From an uncultured Oscillibacter sp. (GTDB lineage Bacteria; Bacillota; Clostridia; Oscillospirales; Oscillospiraceae), in the NCBI GenBank assembly GCA_900544615.1, contig UQVS01000001.1:1-64000 (forward strand): a DNA stretch of 64,000 nt. The letters are read 5' to 3'. Below, piece by piece: positions 53,337 to 61,193 of this stretch (position 1 is the first letter of the stretch; every line of letters starts with the position of its first letter). The position numbers and the translations under genes are program-made. Below the pieces are notes generated by a model. It was not told the DNA's origin and ran no database searches. It worked only from the letters and a program-made list of their open reading frames with translations.

Positions 53337-55220
53337 TTATTTCATCAGCTCGCACACCAGATCCGTGTAGCCGGAGGGATCGTCCAGCGGCAGACCGGCG
53401 ATCAGCAGTGCCTGATTGTACAGCAGCCTGGCGTACTTCTTCGCCTTTTCCGGGTCGGCAGTGACGGCGGCTTCCAGCGCCGCGAACACAGGATGCTCCG
53501 TGTTCAGTTCCAGAATCCGCTGGGCCTTGATGCCGCTTTCCGGCTGCATCATCTGGAAATACTTTTCCATCTCAAAGCTGAGACCTTCCCCAGCCGTCAG
53601 GCACACGGGATGGGACTTCAGCCGGACAGCGGGCTTCACCTCGCTTACGGCGTCTCCCAGCGTCTCCTTCACGAAGGAGAACACGTCCTTGTGGGCGTCG
53701 GCGGCTTCCTTGGCCTTTTCCTGAGCGGATTCTTCCGCCGCACCGTCCATGGCGGAGCGGAATTCCTTATCCTTGTAGGTACGGAGGATCTGGGCGGCGA
53801 ATTCGTCCACCTCCTCCGTGAAGTACAGGATCTCCATGCCCTGATCCTTCAGGGCTTCCAGCTGGGGCAGCTTGTCGATCTTGTCTACTGTCTCACCGGC
53901 GGCGTAGTAAATGACCTTCTGATCCTCCTTCATCCGGGAAACGTACTCGTCCAGCGTCACCAGCTTCTTCTCCGTGGAGGAATAGAACAGCAGCAGATCC
54001 TGCAAAAGCTCCTTGTGAGCGCCATAGTCTGCGGTGACGCCGTATTTGATCTGGCGGCCGAAGTTCTTCCAGAAGATCTCATAGCTCTCCCGCTCGTCCT
54101 TGAGCATCTTGCCAAGCTCGCTCTTGATCTTCTTTTCCAGATTGGCGGCAATGACTTTCAGCTGCCGGTCATGCTGCAGCAGCTCCCGCGAGATATTCAG
54201 GCTCAGGTCGGGGGAGTCCACCACGCCCCGGACGAACCGGAAATGCTCCGGCAGCAGGTCGGCGCATTTGTCCATGATGAGAACGCCGCTGGAATAGAGC
54301 TGCAATCCCTTTTCGTACTCCTTGGTGTAGTAGTCGAAGGGAGTCTCGCCGGGGATGAACAGCAGCGCCTTATAGGTCACAGCGCCTTCAGCAGACACGG
54401 TAATGACCCGCTGGGGGTCCTGATATTCATGGAACTTGTCCCGGTAGAACTTGTTGTACTCCTCCGGCTTTACGCTGGACTTCTTCCGCTGCCAGATCGG
54501 CACCATGGAGTTCAGGGTCTCCACCTCGGAATAAGACTCATACTCCGGCTTGTCGTCGGGGCTGCCCTCCTTTTTCCGGGTCTTGGTGACGGCCATGCGG
54601 ATGGGGAAGCGGATATAGTCGGAGTACTTGGTCACAAGCTCCTTCAGCTTCCACTCGTCCAGAAATTCGCTGTAATGCTCGTCCTCGGTGTCGTCCTTCA
54701 GGTGCATAATGACCTCGGTGCCGGCGCTCTCCTTGTCACATTCCGTAATGGTGTAGCCGTCCGCCCCGGAGGACTGCCACTGGTAAGCGGTGTCGCTGCC
54801 GAACTTCCGGGTGCGGACCGTCACCTGATCGCAGACCATGAAGGCAGAATAAAAGCCCACGCCGAACTGGCCGATGACGTCGGTATCCTTGGCGTCGTCG
54901 CCCACTTCCTGCTTGAAGCGGTAGGAGCCGGAGGAGGCGATGACGCCCAGATTGTTCTCCAGATCCTCCTTATCCATACCGATGCCGTTATCCGCCACGG
55001 TGATGGTGCGGGCATCCTTGTCGGCGCTCAGCTCGATCTTGAAATCTTTCCGGGTCATCTTCACGCTGTCGTCCGTCAGCGCCTGATAGCACAGCTTGTC
55101 GCAGGCGTCGCTGGCGTTGGAAATGATCTCCCGGAGGAAGATCTCCTTGTGGGTGTAGATGGAGTTGATCATCAGATCCAGCAGGCGCTTGGATTCCGCC
55201 TTGAATTGTTTTTTCGCCAT
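53337..55220 (-). CDS. htpG: Molecular chaperone HtpG (Hsp90)
   Basis: A 627-aa ATP-dependent dimeric chaperone. The N-terminal GHKL ATPase has EIFLREIISNASDACDKL, TVADNGIGMDKEDL and QFGVGFYSAFMV. The middle domain holds the catalytic Arg region LNISRELLQHDRQL, and the C-terminal dimerisation domain ends near the stop. Length is standard. The ATG at 55220 (MAKKQFKAES) is preferred over a TTG two codons earlier; AAGGAAG lies upstream. Single-gene unit without a visible CIRCE or CtsR site. Confidence 0.97.
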   Translation of the reverse strand: MAKKQFKAESKRLLDLMINSIYTHKEIFLREIISNASDACDKLCYQALTDDSVKMTRKDFKIELSADKDARTITVADNGIGMDKEDLENNLGVIASSGSYRFKQEVGDDAKDTDVIGQFGVGFYSAFMVCDQVTVRTRKFGSDTAYQWQSSGADGYTITECDKESAGTEVIMHLKDDTEDEHYSEFLDEWKLKELVTKYSDYIRFPIRMAVTKTRKKEGSPDDKPEYESYSEVETLNSMVPIWQRKKSSVKPEEYNKFYRDKFHEYQDPQRVITVSAEGAVTYKALLFIPGETPFDYYTKEYEKGLQLYSSGVLIMDKCADLLPEHFRFVRGVVDSPDLSLNISRELLQHDRQLKVIAANLEKKIKSELGKMLKDERESYEIFWKNFGRQIKYGVTADYGAHKELLQDLLLFYSSTEKKLVTLDEYVSRMKEDQKVIYYAAGETVDKIDKLPQLEALKDQGMEILYFTEEVDEFAAQILRTYKDKEFRSAMDGAAEESAQEKAKEAADAHKDVFSFVKETLGDAVSEVKPAVRLKSHPVCLTAGEGLSFEMEKYFQMMQPESGIKAQRILELNTEHPVFAALEAAVTADPEKAKKYARLLYNQALLIAGLPLDDPSGYTDLVCELMK

Positions 55221-55320
55221 GAACAAAACACTTCCTTTTTGTTTTTTCTTATCGAATATGATTTTAGCACGGAAGTTCCCGGAAAGAAATTACTTTTTTG
55301 TAAACTTCACACCCGAACCG

Positions 55321-55349
55321 TTGCCTTTCCCTGACCTTTCCGTTAAAAT
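55321..55349 (+). promoter_or_regulatory. Promoter of the zinc-ribbon membrane protein gene
   Basis: TTGCCT and TAAAAT are separated by 17 bases. Confidence 0.5.
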
Positions 55350-55407
55350 GTGAAGGTAAACAGTTTTGGTATCCTGACGGATGCCAGTGGAAAGAGGCAG
55401 CAGACGT

Positions 55408-55830
55408 ATGTTTTATAAATTCAGATGCGCCATGGCGCGGTTTATGTACGGGCGGAACGGCATGGATCAGATGAATCAGGCGCTCCTGCGGGGCTACATC
55501 GGGATCCTTCTGGCCGAGATTCTCTTTAATCTCCTGCGGCTGCGGATGCCTGCCATCGCCTGTGAAGCACTGCTCTGGGTGCTGATGGTTTTCATTCTCT
55601 TCCGAATGTTCTCCAAGAACCTGCCCAAGCGGCGGGAGGAGAACCAGAAGTTCATGAACTGGTTCTGGAAGATCAAAAGCAACGCCGCCGGAGCCAAGGC
55701 CCGCCGGGCGGACAGGGATCACAAGTACTTCACCTGCAAGTGCGGCGCCGTGTGCCGTGTGCCGGTGGGCAAGGGAAAAATCGTCATCACCTGCCCCAAG
55801 TGTGGGGAGAAGATCCACGCGAAAACGTAA
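55408..55830 (+). CDS. Small membrane protein with C-terminal zinc ribbon
   Basis: A 140-aa protein of unknown function. A short N-terminal helix (FYKFRCAMARFMYGRNGMDQ) precedes two membrane segments (about 32-50 and 53-72), a basic linker, and a C-terminal four-Cys ribbon FTCKCGAVCRVPVGKGK then ITCPKCGEKIH. This layout is common in gut Clostridia; the ribbon may bind zinc and act as a protein-interaction module. The start at 55408 is chosen from GAGG spacing; a start at 55381 is also possible. Confidence 0.75.
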   Translation: MFYKFRCAMARFMYGRNGMDQMNQALLRGYIGILLAEILFNLLRLRMPAIACEALLWVLMVFILFRMFSKNLPKRREENQKFMNWFWKIKSNAAGAKARRADRDHKYFTCKCGAVCRVPVGKGKIVITCPKCGEKIHAKT

Positions 55831-55831
55831 G

Positions 55832-55871
55832 AAGAAGCCCGGAGGATGCAGCATCCTCCGGGCTTCTTTTT
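55832..55871 (+). terminator. Terminator between the zinc-ribbon and LTA synthase-like genes
   Basis: AAGCCCGGAGGATG and CATCCTCCGGGCTT pair around CAG and end in CTTTTT. It lies between convergent genes and may serve both. Confidence 0.88.
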
Positions 55872-55896
55872 GATGTTGGATCCGCGCCGCGCACTT

Positions 55897-57852
55897 TTAT
55901 TCCACGGTCTGGTATTTCAGCTTGTAATAACTCCAGCAGCGCCACTTGTGTACGGCGTCCTTCAGCGCTGCTGCGGCCTCGTCGGTCTGCTCGTTCAGGA
56001 TCCGCTGGGGCAGCACGGTGCCGTCCGCCAGAATGTAGGTTTTTTTCTGCACCACCGGCGCTGTCCGCCGCAGGGAACCCAGAAAGTCGAACCACGGATC
56101 TTCCCCGGTGCGGCCGGTGAGATCCAGCAGGGTACTGCCAAGGAAGGCGGCGGAGATGACCCCGTCCTCCGGCAGCTCCAGAGAAGCCACAGCGCTGTCC
56201 CAGTCCAGTGTCTCCGCCGCGGCGCTGTTGGCCCAGATCACATAGGGCGTCTTATAGGAGCAGAGAATGTCCGTTCGGTCGTTTTCGGCAGCCGCCACCT
56301 CGGAACCAAGCTCCGCGTAGCCCTTCTGGTTATCCCCCAGATAGGGCAGATGGTCGCCGTAGAACACCAGCACCACCGGCTCGCCGCGCTCCTCAAAATA
56401 GGCGGTCAGGCGTCCCAGCATGGCGTCGGCGTCCCGGACGCCCTCCGTATAGACCTCCAGCATGGTGCGGGTCTCGTCGGAGATGTCCGCCGTGGTGGAA
56501 ATGGGCGCAAAGGTGTGGCCCTCGCCGTACTTGTCGGCGGTGTAGCTCATGTGGTTCTGGATGGTGGTGGTGTAATTGAAGAGGGGGCGTCCCTCCGCCA
56601 CGGCGGTTTCAAATTCCTGCTCGATCTGGCCCGCCATATAGTCGTCCGTGACCCAGCGGCCCTTGTATTCCAGGTTTTCCATATCTCTGGAAAAGGCCTC
56701 ATATTCCGCCCCCAGCCAGCGGTAGACATTTTCCCGGTTGTAGAACCAGGCGTCGCCGGGGTGATAGAACGAAGTGCGGTAGCCGTCGGCGCCGAACACC
56801 CGGAACAGGCTGTCCAGATTCCGATTCACCACCCGCATGGCGGAGGTGGTGGTGGCGGAGAGGGCATTGGTCTGCATACCCGTCAGTACGTCAAACTCCG
56901 TGTTGGCAGTGCCGCCGGCAAAGCCGGGAACCACGATATGTCCGGAAACGGCGTGAGGATCGTTTTGCAGCGCGTGGAGGTTGGGCAGGGGATCAGTCTC
57001 CTCCGTCCAGTCGAACATGGGCTGATCCGTGATGTCGGAGAACGCCTCGTTCATCACCATGATGATGCTGACGTCCTGCCCCAGTCCCGTCTGCTCCCCG
57101 GTTTCCCACCCGGCGGCTTCTGATTTGGAGAAGCCCTCCGGCCTGTCCACAGGGTAGGTGGTGAACTGGTGGCAGAAGCAGTAGGGAAAGCCCAGCTCGT
57201 TGAATACGGAGGGGACATAGTAGGCGTTGCTGACATGGAAAGAGTTATAGAGATCGTTGCTGGCATACACCGTAAAGATCAGGGCCGTCAGCACGCCGAA
57301 GCTGAGGACTGCACCGATGATCCGTTCCGGCCAGCAGCGGCCGGGGAGCACGGCTGCGGCATCCTTTTTTACCTTTGCTTTCAGCACGGCAAACGACACC
57401 GGACGACTGGTAACAAACACCCCCAGCGCCGCCAGCAGCGCCGTGGTCAGGACCACAAGGGCAATGGCCGTCACCGGGTAGCGGATGTCGTAGGTCTGCA
57501 TGGCGCTGCCCACTTCCCGCACCAGCGCAAAGTCCCGCGGGAACACCGGCTCGTCCCGCACCTCGATTTTGACCCGGTTGAAAAGGGAGAGGGCGCAGAC
57601 GAAAAAGTTCACCAGTGCTGCGCCGTAAAAGACATTTTTGAATAGAAACGCAAAGGTCAGCAGCAAAAGCCCCACCGGCAGGGCGTTCAGCACGATCAGC
57701 AGAGGCTGGGATCTGAAAATGACCAGCACCGTCCGCAGCGCGTTGGGCTGGCACCACAGGGCCAGCAGGGTGATACAGCCTGCCAACAGCACGGCCAGCA
57801 GCAGACTGCCCCACAGGGGAAGGGTAAATTTATGAATCCGCTTTTCTTTCAA
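55897..57852 (-). CDS. LTA synthase family phosphoglycerol transferase
   Basis: A 651-aa protein with five N-terminal membrane segments (up to about residue 200) and an extracellular sulfatase-fold domain. LtaS catalytic landmarks are visible: Glu in VMNEAFSD, the nucleophile Thr in GGTANTEFDVLTG, and Asp-His in VLVFYGDHLPYLGD. It should polymerise or transfer glycerol phosphate for teichoic acid. It begins at a TTG codon (57852) nine bases after AAAGGA; no ATG fits. It has a strong divergent promoter beside the cysteine leader. Short C-terminal tail as in Clostridia. Confidence 0.9.
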   Translation of the reverse strand: MKEKRIHKFTLPLWGSLLLAVLLAGCITLLALWCQPNALRTVLVIFRSQPLLIVLNALPVGLLLLTFAFLFKNVFYGAALVNFFVCALSLFNRVKIEVRDEPVFPRDFALVREVGSAMQTYDIRYPVTAIALVVLTTALLAALGVFVTSRPVSFAVLKAKVKKDAAAVLPGRCWPERIIGAVLSFGVLTALIFTVYASNDLYNSFHVSNAYYVPSVFNELGFPYCFCHQFTTYPVDRPEGFSKSEAAGWETGEQTGLGQDVSIIMVMNEAFSDITDQPMFDWTEETDPLPNLHALQNDPHAVSGHIVVPGFAGGTANTEFDVLTGMQTNALSATTTSAMRVVNRNLDSLFRVFGADGYRTSFYHPGDAWFYNRENVYRWLGAEYEAFSRDMENLEYKGRWVTDDYMAGQIEQEFETAVAEGRPLFNYTTTIQNHMSYTADKYGEGHTFAPISTTADISDETRTMLEVYTEGVRDADAMLGRLTAYFEERGEPVVLVFYGDHLPYLGDNQKGYAELGSEVAAAENDRTDILCSYKTPYVIWANSAAAETLDWDSAVASLELPEDGVISAAFLGSTLLDLTGRTGEDPWFDFLGSLRRTAPVVQKKTYILADGTVLPQRILNEQTDEAAAALKDAVHKWRCWSYYKLKYQTVE

Positions 57853-57886
57853 AATGACAAATCCTTTCCGAAAAAATCATATCCCT

Positions 57887-57914
57887 ATTATATGAATTCG
57901 GCGGAAAATTGCAA
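57887..57914 (-). promoter_or_regulatory. Promoter of the LTA synthase-like gene
   Basis: On the minus strand TTGCAA (57914-57909) and consensus TATAAT (57892-57887) are 16 bases apart. Confidence 0.65.
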
Positions 57915-57966
57915 GTGTGACGCAGGACATCCCCTGCAAACGGCTGTTTCCGCAGGTGGAAAGGGA

Positions 57967-57995
57967 TTGACTTCCCTTCGGGAAGATGCTACACT
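57967..57995 (+). promoter_or_regulatory. Promoter of the cysteine leader and cysteine synthase gene
   Basis: TTGACT and TACACT are 17 bases apart. The expected transcription start (about 58001-58003) is two to four bases before the leader ATG, so the leader ORF would be translated leaderless or nearly so. Confidence 0.7.
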
Positions 57996-58004
57996 GAATA
58001 TATT

Positions 58005-58055
58005 ATGAAACAGAATGAGTGGAAAACCTGTTGTTGTAAGACACAGGACGGCTGA
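58005..58055 (+). CDS. Putative cysteine leader peptide (three consecutive Cys codons)
   Basis: A 16-codon ORF, MKQNEWKTCCCKTQDG, ending at TGA (58053-58055). Codons 9-11 are TGT TGT TGT. No Shine-Dalgarno precedes it because the predicted transcript begins within a few bases of the ATG. It lies in the 5' region of the cysteine synthase gene, followed by competing RNA pairings and an intrinsic terminator. Polycysteine leaderless uORFs that attenuate cysteine genes are known in mycobacteria; finding the same design here is inference from sequence alone. Low cysteine would stall the ribosome at the Cys run. Confidence 0.7.
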   Translation: MKQNEWKTCCCKTQDG

Positions 58056-58102
58056 ACTGCCAGAAGCAGACACAGGCGTCCGTTTTCGTGTGCCTGTGTC
58101 TT
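58038..58102 (+). promoter_or_regulatory. Competing RNA pairings in the cysteine leader
   Basis: AAGACACAGG (58038-58047), right after the Cys codons, and AGACACAGGC (58068-58077) can each pair over 10 bases with the single complement GCCTGTGTCTT (58092-58102). The choice between them depends on what the ribosome covers. GTGTGC (58088-58093) can also pair with GCACAC in the terminator 3' arm. The exact switching scheme is unclear. Confidence 0.6.
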
Positions 58103-58118
58103 GCATGAGGAGCTTTCA

Positions 58119-58155
58119 AAAGCGGTGTGCAAGAAAACGCACACCGCTCTTTTTA
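58119..58155 (+). terminator. Attenuator terminator before the cysteine synthase gene
   Basis: AGCGGTGTGC (58121-58130) and GCACACCGCT (58139-58148) form a 10-bp stem with an AAGAAAAC loop, followed by CTTTTTA. It lies between the leader ORF and the structural gene, 60 bases before the start codon. Confidence 0.85.
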
Positions 58156-58214
58156 TCTATGCGGCGTCCAAATCTCATCATCCATCTTATCGATCATATT
58201 GAGGAGAATGTGCT

Positions 58215-59183
58215 ATGAACTTTACGCATCTGGTTGGAAACACCCCCATGATCCGCATCCGCTACAGGCTGGACGGACAGGAGCAGTCCGTCTGGGCCAA
58301 GCTGGAGGCCTATAACCTCTCCGGCAGCATCAAGGATCGGCTGGCGGCCCATGTGATTGCCAAATCCACCGCCAACGGCACGCTGAAGCCGGGGCAGCCC
58401 ATTGTGGAGATGACCAGCGGCAACACCGGCATTGCATTTGCCGCGCTGGGCGCGCTGACAAAGCACCCCGTTCATATCTTCATGCCGGACTGGGCCAGCG
58501 AGGAGCGGAAAAAGCTGATGGCCATGTACGGGGCCGTGCTGCATCTGGTTTCCCGCAAGGAGGGCGGCTTCAATGCCGCCTTGCAGGGCGCGAAAGACAT
58601 GGCGGAGGAGATCGGCGCGTTCCAACCCCGTCAGTTTGAAAATCAGGACAATCCGGAGGCCCACTATCTCACCACCGGCGTGGAGATTCTGCGGCAGCTG
58701 CCCGGCGTCACGGACTTCGTGGCAGGCGTCGGCTCCGGCGGTACCCTGATGGGCACCGCCCGGCGGCTGAAAGAGGCCGGACAGTGCCGGGCCGTTGCCG
58801 TGGAGCCGGATGCAGCCGCGCTGCTTACCGGCGGCACTGTTACCGGGCCGCACCGCATTGAGGGCATCGGAGACGATTTCATCCCCGCCGTAGTAGACCC
58901 CACCCTGATCGACCATATAGCGGACATCAACGATCTGGACGCCATCGCCATGGCTGCCAAGATCGGCCGGGTGCTGGGTCTGGGTGTGGGGATCTCCTCC
59001 GGCGCAAACTTTCTGGGTGCGGTTCTTCAGAACCGGCAGCCGGGACGGCAGGTGGCCACCGTGTTTGCCGACGACAGCAAGAAGTACCTTACCACCCTGC
59101 TGGCCACGCCGCCGGCAGAAACGTCGGGGATGGTGACCTCCCGCATCGAACTGCTGGGCTATGAGCCGGTGGAGACCCGGTAA
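58215..59183 (+). CDS. Cysteine synthase family PLP enzyme
   Basis: A 322-aa beta-replacement enzyme of the O-acetylserine sulfhydrylase/cystathionine beta-synthase type. The N-terminus has LVGNTPMIRI; the PLP Lys is in NLSGSIKDRLA (about residue 41), the substrate loop is EMTSGNTGIAFAAL, and the phosphate loop is VGSGGTLMGTARRL. The loop following the Lys is short and the C-terminus lacks a CBS domain. GAGGAG precedes the ATG. The polycysteine leader upstream supports a true cysteine biosynthetic role. No serine acetyltransferase gene is adjacent. Confidence 0.92.
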   Translation: MNFTHLVGNTPMIRIRYRLDGQEQSVWAKLEAYNLSGSIKDRLAAHVIAKSTANGTLKPGQPIVEMTSGNTGIAFAALGALTKHPVHIFMPDWASEERKKLMAMYGAVLHLVSRKEGGFNAALQGAKDMAEEIGAFQPRQFENQDNPEAHYLTTGVEILRQLPGVTDFVAGVGSGGTLMGTARRLKEAGQCRAVAVEPDAAALLTGGTVTGPHRIEGIGDDFIPAVVDPTLIDHIADINDLDAIAMAAKIGRVLGLGVGISSGANFLGAVLQNRQPGRQVATVFADDSKKYLTTLLATPPAETSGMVTSRIELLGYEPVETR

Positions 59184-59213
59184 GGCTTTTTCCACGCTGA
59201 GGTGTTTCTCCTC

Positions 59214-59242
59214 TTGCGGGGGCGGAGAAAGCGTGTTAAAAT
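59214..59242 (+). promoter_or_regulatory. Promoter of the HAD phosphatase gene
   Basis: TTGCGG and TAAAAT are separated by 17 bases, 40 bases before the start codon. Confidence 0.5.
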
Positions 59243-59282
59243 CTCCTTTGATATAACAAAATCAGACAGAGGAGCGCAGCGC

Positions 59283-59939
59283 ATGATTCGTACCGTTTTA
59301 TTTGATCTGGACGGCACCTTGACGGACTCACGCGAGGGGATCGTCAACTCCGTAAAATACACTGTGGAAAAGCTGGGCGGCCCCATGCCGGATCCGCAAA
59401 CCCTGCTGAAATTCATCGGCCCTCCTTTACAGGAATCCTTTATGGAGTACTGCGGCTACAGCCGGGAAAAGGCTGTGGAGGGCGTGCAGGTGTTCCGGGA
59501 GCAGTATGTGCCGGTGGGGCAGTATGAAAACGCAGCGGTGGCCGGCGGCAGGGAGCTGCTGGAACGGCTGAAAGCCAAAGGATACACGCTGGCGCTGGCC
59601 TCCTCCAAGCCGGAGGAGCTGTGCGTCAGCATCTGCGCCCGGTTCGGTTTCACCCCCTCGCTTGCCGCCGTCACCGGCAGCCCTGCCGGTGCGGACTGGG
59701 GAAAGGCCGACGTGATCCGGGAGGCCATGCGCCGTCTGGGACTGACGGATGCGGATAAGCCTGCGATTCTGATGGTAGGCGACCGGAAATACGATGTGCT
59801 GGGCGCTGCGGAATGCGGCATTGCCTGCGTAGGCGTGGAGTTCTTCGGCTACGCCGCCCCCGGCGAACTGGCGGAGGCCGGCGCGGCAGCGGTGGTTCAA
59901 ACGCCGGAGGAACTGGAAGATTACATTCTGAATCACTGA
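59283..59939 (+). CDS. HAD hydrolase, phosphoglycolate phosphatase-like
   Basis: A 218-aa phosphatase. Motif I is VLFDLDGTLTDSREGI (nucleophile Asp near residue 7), the cap-1 helical domain has FIGPPLQESFMEYCGYS, motif II is LALASSKPEEL, and motif III/IV is ILMVGDRKYDVLGAAECGI. This matches Gph/YjjG-like enzymes that clear damaged or unwanted sugar phosphates. GAGGAG precedes the start at 59283; the longer upstream frame runs through the promoter. Confidence 0.9.
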   Translation: MIRTVLFDLDGTLTDSREGIVNSVKYTVEKLGGPMPDPQTLLKFIGPPLQESFMEYCGYSREKAVEGVQVFREQYVPVGQYENAAVAGGRELLERLKAKGYTLALASSKPEELCVSICARFGFTPSLAAVTGSPAGADWGKADVIREAMRRLGLTDADKPAILMVGDRKYDVLGAAECGIACVGVEFFGYAAPGELAEAGAAAVVQTPEELEDYILNH

Positions 59940-59946
59940 AACCCGC

Positions 59947-59977
59947 AGGACAGGCCAGACAGCCTGTCCTGTTTTAT
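59947..59977 (+). terminator. Terminator of the HAD phosphatase gene
   Basis: AGGACAGGC and GCCTGTCCT pair across six bases and are followed by GTTTTATA. Confidence 0.8.
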
Positions 59978-60018
59978 ACGGAAAATTCCACATTTCTCCC
60001 CAAAATCAGAAAAGGTTG

Positions 60019-60047
60019 TTTACAATCCGCAGGGAAATTACTATAAT
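60019..60047 (+). promoter_or_regulatory. Strong promoter before the K+ channel remnant
   Basis: TTTACA and consensus TATAAT are separated by 17 bases. It still drives the decayed gene and probably the zinc-ribbon gene behind it. Confidence 0.7.
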
Positions 60048-60105
60048 GTAAGGACATTTGCTCCAGGAGCAAGACACCTCAAAAAAGACCCGTCTGGAGG
60101 CAGCC

Positions 60106-60497
60106 ATGCCCGATATCCGATCTATTGAGCCGCTGCGGCGGCGCATCTGTTCCATCATCGACATCGGAACAGCGGATGATTTCATCAGCCGCGCCTACGA
60201 TATCTTCTACACGCTGGTGATTCTGGTAAACCTTGCCGTCACCATCGCCTACACATTCGATGGGGCGGAAGCCCGCTGCGGCGGGCTGCTGCTGGACATT
60301 GAGGCCGCTACGGTGGCCTTTTTTGCGGCGGACTGCGCCCTGCGTATCTGGACATTTCCCGGCAGACCGTCATCGTCATGATTCGCCGCCGGGGACGGAT
60401 GCTGATCCCCCGCGGCAGTCTGGTTCTGCTGGAGGGCGATCAGGTCATTTTCTATTCGCAATCCCATCTGCCCCACGGGCAGGATATTTCAATTTAA
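60106..60497 (+). pseudogene. Decayed potassium channel gene with internal deletion and frameshift
   Basis: The first frame gives the N-terminus and first membrane segment of a voltage-gated-type channel (ISRAYDIFYTLVILVNLAV, then ATVAFFAADCALRIW, start of the second segment) and ends at 60381. From about 60345 a different frame continues as LDISRQTVIVMIRRRGRM and LIPRGSLVLLEGDQVIFYS, a TrkA-C/RCK-C domain, to the stop at 60497. The pore and TrkA-N region that should lie between are missing. So a K+ channel gene has lost its middle with a frame change. A start at 60106 or 60058 is possible. Confidence 0.75.
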
Positions 60498-60509
60498 GGA
60501 GGCCTCTTT

Positions 60510-61121
60510 ATGGCTGACGATATGCGAACCCTGGGCTATATCTGCCCCCAATGCGGTGCACCAGTCATGGGCGCCCGCTCCATTTTTGCTCTGGAAGCGT
60601 CTGATGCGGAAATCGAGTGTTCCTGCGGCGGCAGCGTTCTGCACACAAGATACGACGGGCAGAATTACCGGCTGCTGGTTCCCTGCGGCGTCTGCGGCAA
60701 AACTCATGAGGCCGTCTGTCCGCCGGAGCGGATGCTCCGGGGCGCTACTGCTCTCAGCTGCCCGGACAGCAGGCAGTTCTGCTGCTTTATCGGGGAGGAA
60801 GGCACTGTGGAGCATCATCTCCGGGAGGCCGACATCGCCATCTCCAAGGAAAAGGCGCAGGAGAGTAATGGTGAAGCGGAGGCGTTTACAGACAATGTGA
60901 TCATGTACGAATTTCTCTCGGAGCTGAAGGATATCGCCGCCCGGCCGGACGGCATTACGTGCAGTTGCGGCAGCCGCCGCTACAGCATGGAGATCCGCCG
61001 GGATGCGGTGGAGCTGGTGTGCAGGGACTGTGGCGCCCGGCTGCGGCTCAGCGCCGCAACTGACCGGGATCTGGACGATCTCTGCTGCCACATGAAGCTG
61101 GTCATTCCGGGGAAGCAGTAA
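60510..61121 (+). CDS. Conserved cysteine-rich multi-zinc-ribbon protein, function unknown
   Basis: A 203-aa soluble protein with several Cys pairs: ICPQCGAPV (residue ~11), IECSCGGS, VPCGVCGKTH, ALSCPDS, then in the C-terminal part ITCSCGSRRYSM and LVCRDCGARLRL. These look like three zinc ribbons around a central helical segment. I do not recognise a named family. AAGGAGG precedes the ATG. It follows the broken K+ channel gene by 12 bases, so it was probably in that operon and may have served with it. Confidence 0.75.
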   Translation: MADDMRTLGYICPQCGAPVMGARSIFALEASDAEIECSCGGSVLHTRYDGQNYRLLVPCGVCGKTHEAVCPPERMLRGATALSCPDSRQFCCFIGEEGTVEHHLREADIAISKEKAQESNGEAEAFTDNVIMYEFLSELKDIAARPDGITCSCGSRRYSMEIRRDAVELVCRDCGARLRLSAATDRDLDDLCCHMKLVIPGKQ

Positions 61122-61193
61122 CCGGCTCATCCCGCCCGCTCCGCCTGCGGAACAGCAAGTGGAACGGGCCATGAACAGAAAGGGGTACGCTGC

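Noticed and set aside
58015..58218. A second ORF in the cysteine leader starting at 58015 and overlapping the cysteine synthase start codon.
   Set aside because: It has no ribosome binding site, lies in another frame from the Cys run, and crosses the terminator; the short leader ORF explains the region better.
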